A stretch of DNA of 35,697 nt. It comes from Candidatus Faecivivens stercorigallinarum. GTDB lineage: Bacteria > Bacillota > Clostridia > Oscillospirales > Ruminococcaceae. The notes below the pieces were generated by a model. The model was not told the DNA's origin. It did not search any database and saw only the letters and a program-made list of their open reading frames with translations. Made by a program: the position numbers and the translations under genes. Every line of letters begins with the position of its first letter. Position 1 is the stretch's first letter. The stretch spans positions 1-35,697 of the forward strand of contig DVLN01000050.1 of NCBI GenBank assembly GCA_018715465.1, read 5' to 3'. Shown piece after piece: positions 23,575 through 31,560 of the stretch.

Positions 23575-23603
23575 ATTATACCAGAATGACTATTCCCCCG
23601 CAA
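23575..23603 (-). promoter_or_regulatory. Promoter of ydbS-ydbT
   Basis: On the minus strand TTGCGG (23598-23603), 17 bases, and TATAAT (23575-23580). Confidence 0.65.
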
Positions 23604-23656
23604 CCCATCTCCGTATACTTTATAAAACCACCACTATAAATTTACCAACGCTTCAT

Positions 23657-23684
23657 TTGCTTTTAACAGTAAATGTGCTATACT
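23657..23684 (+). promoter_or_regulatory. Probable promoter of the yfhO-csbB pair
   Basis: TTGCTT (23657-23662) and TATACT (23679-23684) with a 16-base spacer on the plus strand, about 60 bases before the GTG start. It is divergent from the ydbS promoter. Confidence 0.45.
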
Positions 23685-23743
23685 GGGAATGTATGTAAAA
23701 TCAGCCGGGACTCTGATTTTCGGCGGTTTTAAGGAGGTTTACC

Positions 23744-26302
23744 GTGAAGCATCAATCAACCGACCCGCGCCCTGCCGGATCAGCAGGCTATGCCTTTCAG
23801 GCTGCCGGTATCCGACAGGAATCTGCTGTGCGGCAGTATATCCGCGTCTTCCTGCTGGCGTTGGCGCTGGGGTTTATCATTTACCTGCCCTTTTTGATTA
23901 TGGACAGTGGTATGTTCGTCTATTACGGCGATTATAATGTCCAGCAGATTCCATTTTATCAGATGTGCCATGACATGATCCGTTCGGGAGAGACCGGATG
24001 GAACTGGTACACCGATCTCGGGTCCAATTTTATCGGCTCATACGCTTTTTATCTGATGGGCAGTCCCTTTTTCTGGCTGACAATTCCGTTCCCGAGCGAG
24101 GCGGTACCCTATCTGCTGGCACCGCTGATGATGCTCAAGCTGGCGACGGCGGCGGTCACCTCATTCGGCTATCTCAAACGGTTTGTCAAAAACCCGGGAT
24201 ATGCGATGCTGGGCGGACTGATGTACGCCTTTTCCGGCTACAGCATTTACAACATCTTCTTTAACCATTTTCATGAGGTAATCGCCTTTTTCCCGCTGCT
24301 GCTGATCGCGATGGAAGAATTCTTCATTGAAGAACGGCGCGGAACCTTTGCGCTGGCGGTCGGGCTGCTGGCGGTGGTCAACTATTATTTCTTTTTTGGC
24401 GAGGTCATCTTCGCGGTTCTTTATTTCACCGTCTGTGCCTTCACCCGCAAGGAATACCGGGTCACGGTCAAAAAATTCCTGCTGCTGGGAGTGGAGGCGG
24501 TCATCGGGCTGCTGATGGCGGGCTGCCTGCTGCTGCCGTCGATCATGATGGTGCTGTCCAATCCGCGGCTGGACAACTGGCTGCTGGGCTGGAGCGGACT
24601 GTTTTACGGCAACGAACAGCGTTACGGACTGATTCTGTCCAGTCTCTTTTTCCCGCCGGACGTGCCCGCCTATCCGAATATGTTCCCCGACTCCAACGCA
24701 AAATGGTCAAGTGTATCCCTGTATCTGCCGATGTTCTCGACGGTTGGAGTAATCGCCTGGTTCAAGATGAAAAAGAAAGACTGGCTCAAAAAACTGTTGC
24801 TGATCTCACTTTTCATCGCCTTGATTCCGATTCTGAACAGTGCTTTCTCGCTGTTTAACTCAGCTTATTACGCCAGATGGTTCTTTATGCCGCTGCTGCT
24901 GATGGCAGCCGCAACCGTACAGGCGCTGGAGCAGGCCGAACCGAATACACTGCGCAGCGGCATTCGCTGGACGTTGCTGGCGGTGCTCGGCTTCTCGGTC
25001 ATTGCGATCTTCCCGAAGAGCGGCGAAGAGGGAGAGATTGTCTTTGGTCAGCTGATGGAATATCCTGAGCGGTTTATCGCTTATCTGGCAATCGTACTGG
25101 CGGGACTATTGATGGTCACTCTGCTGGTGCGGATGCCCAAACGTCAGATGATTCGCCCGGCCACCGGCTGTCTGGCGCTGCTGATCTGCACCACCTCCAT
25201 CGTGATGCTGGCGATCGGAAAAGGCAACGCAACCACCGTCCACCGGGTCATCGACATGGGCCTGAACGGCAGTTTTGAGACGATTGCCGCCGATACGGAT
25301 GACGTTTATCGGATTGATATGTACAATTCCGGCGACAACCGCTGCATGGACAACTTCCCGATGTACTGGAAAATCCCGACCATCCAGTCATTCCATTCGG
25401 TTGTTTCCGGGTCGATCTTCACCTTCTATGATCTGCTGGGAATTGAGCGGAATGTCGCTTCCCGGCCGGACATTTCCTATTCCGGGCTGCGGATTCTGAC
25501 CTCCTGCAAATACCTGTTGACCTATGTCAATGAGGAAAAGTACGAGGATATCCCCGGTCATACCTATCTGACCACCGAAAACGATCTGGATATCTACACC
25601 AACGACAACTATGTCCCGATGGGATTTGCCTATAGTTTTTATCTGACCGATGAGGATATCGAACAGGCGGGCGACGATGTCGATTGCCTGCTGCTCAACG
25701 GTGTCTACCTCTCGGACGAGCAGATTGAAAAATACAGCGACATCCTCTTCCAACTGCCCGACGCCCTCCCCATCCCGACCACCGAAGAACAGCTCTCCCA
25801 GGCTGCAAACCGGTTGCGGGACAACAGCTGTGACAGCTTTATCCGGGACAAAACCGGCTTTACCGCCTCCTTTACCGATGATACTGACCGGCTGGTTTTC
25901 TTCTCAGTACCGTGGGATGCCGGATGGAGCGCAACGGTCAATGGAGAACCTGTCGAAATCGAAAATGTCAGCGGTGGAATGATGGCGGTACGGGTTCCGG
26001 CCGGCACAAGCGAAATCCGGTTTGATTATCGGACGCCCGGTCTGACGGCTGGTTTCCTGATCACATTGGGGGCATTTGTCATCTGGGGAATATATCTGTG
26101 GCTGGTACGGCGGTTTAGCCCCCGTTCGGCGCTGCTGTTTGTCCGGCGCAACCGACATGGCGCGCTCTGCTGCAAAATTGAGGAGATCCCGCTGGAAGGC
26201 GCCTATATCCGCACTATTTTATCAGAAGCACACCAGCTTCGCACCCGTCCCCGTACTTTGCACCGGAAAAAGGAGTCTCCGCCTGAGGACGATACCACCT
26301 GA
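23744..26302 (+). CDS. yfhO: YfhO-like polytopic membrane protein (GT-C type)
   Basis: 852 residues with about 12-14 hydrophobic helices in two blocks, separated by a large soluble region of about 230 residues, and a final helix at about 770-790. Diagnostic pieces are YYGDYNVQQIPFYQM (first loop, with the acidic residue typical of GT-C enzymes), GWNWYTDLGSNFIG, YAFSGYSIYNIFFNHFHE and the C-terminal VFFSVPWDAGWSATVNG. These match YfhO, a GT-C-fold transferase that passes a sugar from a lipid carrier to lipoteichoic acid or another wall polymer. The GTG at 23744 has AAGGAGG 6 bases before it. The glycosyltransferase gene that follows 22 bases later is its usual partner. Confidence 0.9.
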   Translation: MKHQSTDPRPAGSAGYAFQAAGIRQESAVRQYIRVFLLALALGFIIYLPFLIMDSGMFVYYGDYNVQQIPFYQMCHDMIRSGETGWNWYTDLGSNFIGSYAFYLMGSPFFWLTIPFPSEAVPYLLAPLMMLKLATAAVTSFGYLKRFVKNPGYAMLGGLMYAFSGYSIYNIFFNHFHEVIAFFPLLLIAMEEFFIEERRGTFALAVGLLAVVNYYFFFGEVIFAVLYFTVCAFTRKEYRVTVKKFLLLGVEAVIGLLMAGCLLLPSIMMVLSNPRLDNWLLGWSGLFYGNEQRYGLILSSLFFPPDVPAYPNMFPDSNAKWSSVSLYLPMFSTVGVIAWFKMKKKDWLKKLLLISLFIALIPILNSAFSLFNSAYYARWFFMPLLLMAAATVQALEQAEPNTLRSGIRWTLLAVLGFSVIAIFPKSGEEGEIVFGQLMEYPERFIAYLAIVLAGLLMVTLLVRMPKRQMIRPATGCLALLICTTSIVMLAIGKGNATTVHRVIDMGLNGSFETIAADTDDVYRIDMYNSGDNRCMDNFPMYWKIPTIQSFHSVVSGSIFTFYDLLGIERNVASRPDISYSGLRILTSCKYLLTYVNEEKYEDIPGHTYLTTENDLDIYTNDNYVPMGFAYSFYLTDEDIEQAGDDVDCLLLNGVYLSDEQIEKYSDILFQLPDALPIPTTEEQLSQAANRLRDNSCDSFIRDKTGFTASFTDDTDRLVFFSVPWDAGWSATVNGEPVEIENVSGGMMAVRVPAGTSEIRFDYRTPGLTAGFLITLGAFVIWGIYLWLVRRFSPRSALLFVRRNRHGALCCKIEEIPLEGAYIRTILSEAHQLRTRPRTLHRKKESPPEDDTT

Positions 26303-26324
26303 AAGAAAGGACGTTGACCAATCA

Positions 26325-27365
26325 ATGGATCTGATCAAACAAAACCGCGACTGCCCGGTGCTGTATGTGGTAGTCCCCTGTTATAATGAAGAAGAAGTCC
26401 TCCCCGAAACGGCCAAACGGATGCGTTCTAAACTCCGCGCCCTGATCGCTGACAAGAAAATCTCTCCCCGCAGCCGGATTATGTTTGTCAATGACGGCAG
26501 CCGTGACCGTACCTGGGAAATGATTGAAACACTGACTCATGCTGACCCATTGTTTGCCGGAGTCAAACTGTCCCGCAACCGCGGGCACCAAAATGCAGTG
26601 CTGGCCGGGCTGATGACGGCGCGGGAACTGTGCGACTGCGCAATCTCGATAGACGCCGACCTTCAGGACGATATCAACGCGATTGACGGGATGGTCGCCG
26701 ACTTTACCGCCGGAAGTGATATCGTATATGGTGTCCGTTCCTCCCGCGATACCGACACCTTTTTCAAGCGGTTCACCGCCGAAGGATATTATCATGTTAT
26801 GCAGAAAATGGGGGTCGATCTGGTCTTCAACCATGCCGACTACCGGTTGATGAGCGCGCGGGCACTGGAAGCACTTTCTTCCTACCGGGAAGTCAATCTC
26901 TTTTTACGGGGCATCGTCCCGCAGATCGGGTATAAAACCTCAACGGTTACCTATGCCAGGACTGAACGGTTTGCAGGCGAAAGCAAGTACCCGCTTAAAA
27001 AGATGCTGGCGCTTGCCTGGGATGGGATTACCTCCTTTTCCCTGCGCCCGGTCTCTATGCTGATCGGACTGGGATTGATTATCACTGGCGGCAGTCTTGC
27101 GGCTGGTCTGGCGCTGCTGATCATCCAGCTGGTGACCAGCGCACTGACCGGAACCGCTGCCATCCTCTTTTCGATCTGGCTGGCATGCGGGCTGATTCTC
27201 TGCGGGCTGGGTCTGACCGGCGAGTATATCGGCAAGATCTATGAGGAAGTCAAGGACCGTCCCCGCTACTTTATCGAAGCGGTCTCCCTCGACCCGGGCG
27301 AAGTGCCTTCGCGCTCTGATTCCCAACCTGATACCATGTCTCAGGAGTCCAGCGACCCCACCTGA
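26325..27365 (+). CDS. csbB: CsbB-like family 2 glycosyltransferase with two C-terminal helices
   Basis: 346 residues. The cytoplasmic GT2 domain shows VVPCYNEEEVLPE, VNDGSRDRTW, the DXD-like DADLQDD and ADYRLMSARAL. The region ARTERFAGESKYPLKKM precedes two hydrophobic helices (about 245-268 and 278-300). This is the DPM/CsbB layout: transfer of a sugar from a nucleotide donor to undecaprenyl phosphate, with the product then used outside by YfhO encoded just upstream. In Bacillus and relatives CsbB and YfhO decorate lipoteichoic acid with GlcNAc. A flippase of the GtcA type is usually the third part and is not in this window. The ATG at 26325 has AAAGGA 13 bases upstream, a weak spacing. Confidence 0.9.
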   Translation: MDLIKQNRDCPVLYVVVPCYNEEEVLPETAKRMRSKLRALIADKKISPRSRIMFVNDGSRDRTWEMIETLTHADPLFAGVKLSRNRGHQNAVLAGLMTARELCDCAISIDADLQDDINAIDGMVADFTAGSDIVYGVRSSRDTDTFFKRFTAEGYYHVMQKMGVDLVFNHADYRLMSARALEALSSYREVNLFLRGIVPQIGYKTSTVTYARTERFAGESKYPLKKMLALAWDGITSFSLRPVSMLIGLGLIITGGSLAAGLALLIIQLVTSALTGTAAILFSIWLACGLILCGLGLTGEYIGKIYEEVKDRPRYFIEAVSLDPGEVPSRSDSQPDTMSQESSDPT

Positions 27366-27400
27366 CTTCCTGCCGATTACAATATATAAATCATAAACAC

Positions 27401-27447
27401 AAAAAGGCTGCTGACACGGTCAAATGACCGCATCAACAGCCCTTTTT
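27401..27447. terminator. Hairpin terminator between csbB and the convergent XRE gene
   Basis: Long stem AAAAAGGCTG...CAGCCTTTTT with a further inner stem CGGTCA/TGACCG. The A and T ends make it work on both strands. Confidence 0.88.
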
Positions 27448-27451
27448 ACTG

Positions 27452-28078
27452 TCAGAGTTTCTTTGCCAGTACCAGATCCGCCGCACCGCAGATCACCAGA
27501 TATCCGATCCAGCAAAGGACATACGCCGGGATGGAATTTCCAATCATCGGCACCGGTGCGATCAATCCGGTGTAGCCTCCTGCCAATCCGTCCAGCACAT
27601 TAAAGGCGCAGGAAAACGGAATAAACGACAAAATCCATATATTCGGCAGGATAAACAGCCGCTTTGCCCGTGTCCGTTTCTGCCCGCCGATCACCTGTCC
27701 GGCCAGGAATATCCCGGTCCCCAGCAGCATCAGGATCAGCCCGATGCCGACTGACAATTCTGTCTGCCATTCCTTCCAAACCATAATGGCAGCAATCAGC
27801 CCGGCAGCGTTGATGATGGTACCGGCTCCTGCACAGAGAAGCGCACTGTCAAGACTTTTTTCCGCAGTATCCGGCTGCGGCTGTGTCCCCTTGAGCAGAT
27901 AGTCGGTCGTCGTCTCGAACAGCTCGCTCAGTGCGATAATTTTATCAACATCGGGGATACTCTGCCCGCTCTCCCATTTGGAAACAGCCTGGCGGGAGAC
28001 ATCCAGCCGTTCGGCGAGCTGTTCCTGGGAAAGGCCGCTTTGTTTTCTCAGTGTTTGGATTCTGTCAGCAATTGTCAT
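27452..28078 (-). CDS. XRE-family regulator with a C-terminal membrane domain
   Basis: 208 residues. The first 60 form a Cro/C1-type helix-turn-helix (LRKQSGLSQEQLAERLDVS followed by RQAVSKWESG, then the IPDVDKIIALSELF block). About 25 linker residues follow, then four hydrophobic helices (about 84-102, 110-128, 142-160 and 178-198). Such HTH-membrane fusions are common in Firmicutes, and the membrane part may sense the envelope. The ATG at 28078 has AAAGGAGG 8 bases before it. It probably binds the palindrome that overlaps its own promoter (28110-28141), so autoregulation is plausible. No target is seen. Confidence 0.87.
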   Translation of the reverse strand: MTIADRIQTLRKQSGLSQEQLAERLDVSRQAVSKWESGQSIPDVDKIIALSELFETTTDYLLKGTQPQPDTAEKSLDSALLCAGAGTIINAAGLIAAIMVWKEWQTELSVGIGLILMLLGTGIFLAGQVIGGQKRTRAKRLFILPNIWILSFIPFSCAFNVLDGLAGGYTGLIAPVPMIGNSIPAYVLCWIGYLVICGAADLVLAKKL

Positions 28079-28109
28079 GATAAAGCCCTCCTTTGTTTGG
28101 TTCGGCTTG

Positions 28110-28145
28110 AGTATATCAAAAAAGGCGGTTGCGCTGCAACCACCT
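28110..28145 (-). promoter_or_regulatory. XRE gene promoter inside a palindrome
   Basis: On the minus strand TTGCAG (28134-28139) and TATACT (28110-28115) with an 18-base spacer. The -35 lies inside the palindrome GGTTGC-GCT-GCAACC (plus strand 28127-28141), which extends outward by three more pairs after one mismatch. The same palindrome is followed on the minus strand by six T residues, so it can also be read as a terminator. A second CAACC-GTA-GGTTG palindrome lies upstream, near 28162-28174. Confidence 0.5.
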
Positions 28146-28191
28146 GTCCTGTACATTCTGTCAACCGTAGGTTGCGTGAGTCAAAATATCT

Positions 28192-28228
28192 AAAAAGCGA
28201 AGTGACACGATCCTCCACTTCGCTTTTT
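28192..28228 (-). terminator. Terminator of the DUF1622 gene
   Basis: Perfect 13-base stem (AAAAAGCGAAGTG against CACTTCGCTTTTT) with an 11-base loop, just after the stop codon at 28234. Confidence 0.9.
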
Positions 28229-28233
28229 TCACA

Positions 28234-28605
28234 TTAACCTTTATGATGTTCAGAAGGCGCTTTTGACACAAGATTGACTTCGTTATCCCCTTCCTCGTTT
28301 TTAATCTCCCAGTGAATTAAAAAGGTCAGCGCCGCCCGCAACAGGATAATCGCGCCGACAATCATGATTTCCGAAAGGTCACGCACCACGACGGTACGCA
28401 AAATCTCGCCGCCCAGCTTGAATTCAAGTCCCATCGCCATACTTTTTGCGAGCTTAAGCCGAGTCAGTGGATCACGGCGGATATAATTCACAACCCCCAA
28501 TACACCAGCGACCGCAATAACGATTACGCCGACCACCTCAAACAGGATGATCGAATATTCCGCCATCCATTTGACAAGGTTTTCCAGCGTCTGATACAAT
28601 TCCAT
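28234..28605 (-). CDS. DUF1622-family small membrane protein
   Basis: 123 residues with three hydrophobic helices: about 18-38 (SIILFEVVGVIVIAVAGVLG), a weaker middle segment, and about 79-98 (IMIVGAIILLRAALTFLIH). The stretch LAKSMAMGLEFKLGGEILRTVV is diagnostic of DUF1622, shown by its key residues GLEFKLGGEILRT. The function is not known. The C-terminus is polar. The ATG at 28605 has GGAAAGGA 6 bases before it, and a short GGGAGA/TCTCCC hairpin stands in front of that site. It has its own promoter and terminator, so it is a single-gene unit. Confidence 0.88.
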   Translation of the reverse strand: MELYQTLENLVKWMAEYSIILFEVVGVIVIAVAGVLGVVNYIRRDPLTRLKLAKSMAMGLEFKLGGEILRTVVVRDLSEIMIVGAIILLRAALTFLIHWEIKNEEGDNEVNLVSKAPSEHHKG

Positions 28606-28649
28606 AACCAGTCCTTTCCGGGAGAGCTTCTCCCTGTGTGATCAGGTCT

Positions 28650-28678
28650 ATTGTACCATAACCTGTCCGGTCAGGCAA
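28650..28678 (-). promoter_or_regulatory. Promoter of the DUF1622 gene
   Basis: On the minus strand TTGCCT (28673-28678), a 17-base spacer and TACAAT (28650-28655). Confidence 0.65.
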
Positions 28679-28692
28679 GCACTTTGTCCCGT

Positions 28693-29106
28693 TTACAACA
28701 CCATGACCAGTGTCCCGATCGAAATAAGCAGCCCGCCGATAATTGACTTGGCCGAAGCGGTCTCCCGCAGGAATACAAAAGCAAAAATCAGCGTAAAGAC
28801 AATGCTCAGCTTGTCGATTGGAGCGACTTTCGAAACCTCCCCGATTTCCAGTGCCCTATAATAACACAGCCAGGACGCGCCGGTCGCAAGTCCTGACAGA
28901 ACCAGAAATGCCCAGCTTTTCCCAGTGATCCCGGAAATCCCGCTCTGTGTCCCGGTGATAAACACCATCCCCCACGCCATCACCAGTACAACAGCGGTAC
29001 GGATCGCAGTCGCAAGATTGGAATTGACGCCATCAATGCCAACCTTTGCGAGAATCGAAGTCAGCGCGGCAAAAACCGCTGACAGCAGTGCATAAACCAC
29101 CCACAT
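28693..29106 (-). CDS. Half-size EamA/DMT-superfamily transporter
   Basis: 137 residues with about five hydrophobic helices, i.e. a single EamA repeat (full-size members have two repeats and ten helices). Diagnostic pieces are WVVYALLSAVFAALTSILAK at the N-terminus and SWLCYYRALEIGEVSKVAPIDKLS near the last repeat, with key residues YYRAL and the VAPIDKLS stretch. It likely works as a dimer and exports or imports a small metabolite; the substrate is unknown. The ATG at 29106 has AAAGGGG 8 bases before it and starts 4 bases after the marR stop, so the two are co-translated. The upstream MarR repressor probably controls it. Confidence 0.87.
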   Translation of the reverse strand: MWVVYALLSAVFAALTSILAKVGIDGVNSNLATAIRTAVVLVMAWGMVFITGTQSGISGITGKSWAFLVLSGLATGASWLCYYRALEIGEVSKVAPIDKLSIVFTLIFAFVFLRETASAKSIIGGLLISIGTLVMVL

Positions 29107-29110
29107 ATTT

Positions 29111-29614
29111 TTAACCCCTTTCATCTGTTTCATTCCTTTCCATCTCTTCGGCATTCAGCCGCTCGATCAGCGGACGGTTTTCTTCCCGCCTTGCCTGTTT
29201 GGAGCGGGCATACAGCGTCTCCAGCACCTCCAGAAAAACTTCTCTTTTTTCCGGTTCCACCTCTTCAAGCAGCCAGCCATAATAAAACGCCTCCAAAGCA
29301 GCCCGACTGTTTTTGAGTGCATCGGCCTGATCTGTCGGAAACAGCCGGCGTCTCCGTTTGTCCCGTGGATCAACCTCCCGCCGGATAAAGCCCTTTCTTT
29401 CCAGACTGGCGGTCAGATGGGCGACCGCACTTTTTTCCAGATACAGCTGCCGTCCGATCTCGTCGGGAGAGATGCCGGGTGATTTGCGGATACAATGGAT
29501 TACTTCGTATTCACTTCCGCCCAGGCCCTGATCTTTCGCTCTTGACTGGACAAAATGAGCAGCATTGCGGGCAATCTTGGTGATCTTACGTCTGCTTGGG
29601 TCCAACTGTGACAC
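29111..29614 (-). CDS. MarR-family transcriptional regulator
   Basis: 167 residues. The winged-helix core is visible: SPDEIGRQLYLEKSAVAHL as the recognition region, then LERKGFIRREVDPRDKRRRRLF as the wing, recognised by the key residues GFIRR and DPRDKR. The C-terminal helix is long and charged. Start is a GTG at 29614 with GGAAGGG close in front (2 bases). An in-frame TTG nine bases later is possible. A 9-base perfect inverted repeat, AAATAGTTG/CAACTATTT, lies between its promoter and start (29625-29648) and is the likely operator. It should repress itself and the eamA gene that follows by 4 bases. Confidence 0.9.
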   Translation of the reverse strand: MSQLDPSRRKITKIARNAAHFVQSRAKDQGLGGSEYEVIHCIRKSPGISPDEIGRQLYLEKSAVAHLTASLERKGFIRREVDPRDKRRRRLFPTDQADALKNSRAALEAFYYGWLLEEVEPEKREVFLEVLETLYARSKQARREENRPLIERLNAEEMERNETDERG

Positions 29615-29624
29615 TTCCCTTCCA

Positions 29625-29648
29625 AAATAGTTGTGCTCTCAACTATTT
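29625..29648. promoter_or_regulatory. Probable MarR operator
   Basis: Perfect inverted repeat AAATAGTTG - 6 bases - CAACTATTT located at the predicted transcription start of marR, just after the -10 box. The size and placement suit a dimeric MarR repressor. Confidence 0.65.
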
Positions 29649-29650
29649 AT

Positions 29651-29679
29651 AAAATACATCTTTTTTCCTCTTTTGTCAA
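29651..29679 (-). promoter_or_regulatory. Promoter of marR-eamA
   Basis: On the minus strand a consensus TTGACA (29674-29679), a 17-base spacer and TATTTT (29651-29656). Confidence 0.65.
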
Positions 29680-29692
29680 CAACTATCCATGC

Positions 29693-29727
29693 AAAAAAGG
29701 GCATCCCACCCAGAGATACCCTTTTGA
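29693..29727 (-). terminator. Terminator of the glk/murB-rapZ-whiA group
   Basis: On the minus strand AAAAGGG-T-ATC pairs with GAT-G-CCCTTTT (one mismatch), followed by six T residues. It starts 2 bases after the whiA stop. Confidence 0.8.
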
Positions 29728-29728
29728 T

Positions 29729-30661
29729 TCAATCCTGTTTGTCTCCTCTTGGAGAAACACCGCTTTCCCGCAACGCCTGTGCCTTTTCACAGATACGCCG
29801 CAGCCGGTGGTTGACCCCGCTCCTCGAGATCGGAACAGTCAGCATCTCCGCCAGTTCCCTCAGCGACATCGCTTCATTTTCCAGCCGCAGCTGGGCCAGC
29901 TCCCGCAAATCCTCATCCAGCCAGGAAAGCCCGACGGTATCCCGGATAAAGCGGATATCCTGCACCTGTGCGGCCGCCGCCGAGACGGTTTTGTTCAGAT
30001 TAGCAGTCTCACAGTTGGTCGTTCGGTTGACATGGTTTCGGACTGTCTTAACCACCTTAATTTCCATCAGCTTCATACTCGAACCGGTCGCGCCGGTCAG
30101 CGTCAGAAAATCCTCGATCTGCTCGCTTTCTTTCAGATACAGGATTTCACAGCCTTTCCGCCGTGCAACCTTAAAGCGGATTCCGACGCCTGCCGCCACC
30201 TCGTGAATTTCCTCAGCAAAAAGTGGGATCAGCGCGTTGATTTCCAGGTGGTACTCTTTTTCGGGGTTGGTCATCGACCCATACGCCAGAAATAATCCCC
30301 GTAAAAACGCCGCGGCGCATCCTTCAGGCTGGAGCAGCTCCTGATTGAGCGGGCTTCGGCCGAGGTGGTAATATTCCCGCAGCAGCTCTCTGGTGTGTTC
30401 ATGTTCGATACAGACGGTATAGACCTCAACATCTCCCTTAAGCCGATGCAGATCCCGCCGAATATCGATGATCGCCCCCAGTTCGGCCAGCATCGAAGCG
30501 ACCTCCTGGGCAAGTTCCCGGTTCTCGGTGGTAAAGATGGTTGGCTGCTGAGGGAAAGATTTGCTCAGCTTGAGAATCCCATATACCAGCGCATTACGAT
30601 GGTTAAAGCTTCGGAGGGGACTTTGCAGCAGTTCCAGCTTGACATCCTGACAAAATGACAC
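29729..30661 (-). CDS. whiA: Sporulation/division regulator WhiA
   Basis: 310 residues. DNA-binding protein with an inactive LAGLIDADG endonuclease-like N-terminal half and a C-terminal helix-turn-helix. Recognised by SFCQDVKLEL at the start, GILKLS, CAAAFLRGLFLAYGS, EIKVVKTVRNHVNRTTNCETANLNKTV (key residues VRN, NR, NCETAN) and LRELAEMLTVPISRSGVNHRLRRI at the end, with SGVNHR being the WhiA hallmark. It influences cell division and chromosome segregation in Bacillus and sporulation in actinomycetes. The start is a GTG at 30661 with AGGGG 6 bases before it. The rapZ stop is 10 bases upstream. yvcK, which normally sits between them, is missing. Confidence 0.96.
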   Translation of the reverse strand: MSFCQDVKLELLQSPLRSFNHRNALVYGILKLSKSFPQQPTIFTTENRELAQEVASMLAELGAIIDIRRDLHRLKGDVEVYTVCIEHEHTRELLREYYHLGRSPLNQELLQPEGCAAAFLRGLFLAYGSMTNPEKEYHLEINALIPLFAEEIHEVAAGVGIRFKVARRKGCEILYLKESEQIEDFLTLTGATGSSMKLMEIKVVKTVRNHVNRTTNCETANLNKTVSAAAAQVQDIRFIRDTVGLSWLDEDLRELAQLRLENEAMSLRELAEMLTVPISRSGVNHRLRRICEKAQALRESGVSPRGDKQD

Positions 30662-30671
30662 GCGCTACCCC

Positions 30672-31529
30672 TCATTTCTCAATATCACGATGGCTGATGC
30701 GGACATTGGCTCCTTTTGCAGCCAGATCATCATACAGATATCCGGCAATGGTCACGCTTCGGTGATGACCGCCGGTACAACCGACTGCAATGGTCAATTG
30801 GGTTTTGCCTTCCTTCTGGTAAAGCGGCAGAAGAAACCCGACCAGGTCCTTAAGTTTGGCCAGCAGTTCAACCGACTCGGGCGCATTCATCACATAATCC
30901 CGCACCGGCTGTTCCAGACCGGTATGTTCTTTCAGGGAAGGGATGTAAAAGGGGTTGGGCAGACAGCGGACGTCAAACACCAGATCAGCCTCGCTCGGCA
31001 GCCCATGCTTAAACCCAAAGGACATCACATTGACCAGCATTCCGTTTTTGAGATCAGTCGCAAAAATTGCGCACAACCGTTTCCGAAGCTGGGATGCCGA
31101 AATCCGGGTGGTATCAATCAGATAATCCGCCCGTCTTCTGGCCTCAGCCATTGCCTTGCGTTCAGCGGCGATCTGTGCCGCGAGGCCGCCGCCCACGATA
31201 TCCGCCATCGGATGGCGGCGGCGGGTTTCCTTATAACGGCGGATCAGTTCCTCATCCGAAGCGTCGAGGAACAGCATCTTGTATCCATGCCCTTCCTCCT
31301 TCATTTTGTCCAGTTCCTGACAAAGCCCGTAAAACATATTGCCGCCCCGCATATCGGTGACGACCGCGATCCGGTCAAGTGCGCCGCCCGACGCGACCGA
31401 CAGCCCGGCAATTTTGCCGATCAGCTGCGGCGGCATATTGTCCACACAGTAAAATCCGATATCCTCCAGCGTATCCATCGCACGGGATTTACCGGCACCG
31501 GACATGCCCGTTACAATCAGAAAATCCAT
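30672..31529 (-). CDS. rapZ: RNase adaptor / nucleotide-binding protein RapZ (YvcJ)
   Basis: 285 residues. P-loop ATP/GTP-binding protein. The Walker A motif GMSGAGKSRAMD lies at about residues 7-18. DIGFYCVDNMPP follows, and FLDASDEELIRRYKETRRRHP is the Walker B-like region. The C-terminal half has MSFGFKHGLP, VRCLPNPFY and VGCTGGHHRSV, which is diagnostic. In enteric bacteria RapZ directs RNase E to the GlmZ RNA and controls GlcN6P synthesis; in Bacillus YvcJ affects competence. The ATG at 31529 has AAAGGGGG 7 bases before it, which decides against a longer frame overlapping murB. murB lies 31 bases upstream. Confidence 0.95.
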   Translation of the reverse strand: MDFLIVTGMSGAGKSRAMDTLEDIGFYCVDNMPPQLIGKIAGLSVASGGALDRIAVVTDMRGGNMFYGLCQELDKMKEEGHGYKMLFLDASDEELIRRYKETRRRHPMADIVGGGLAAQIAAERKAMAEARRRADYLIDTTRISASQLRKRLCAIFATDLKNGMLVNVMSFGFKHGLPSEADLVFDVRCLPNPFYIPSLKEHTGLEQPVRDYVMNAPESVELLAKLKDLVGFLLPLYQKEGKTQLTIAVGCTGGHHRSVTIAGYLYDDLAAKGANVRISHRDIEK

Positions 31530-31560
31530 AGCCGTTCCCCCTTTCCCACTTATCCGCCGG

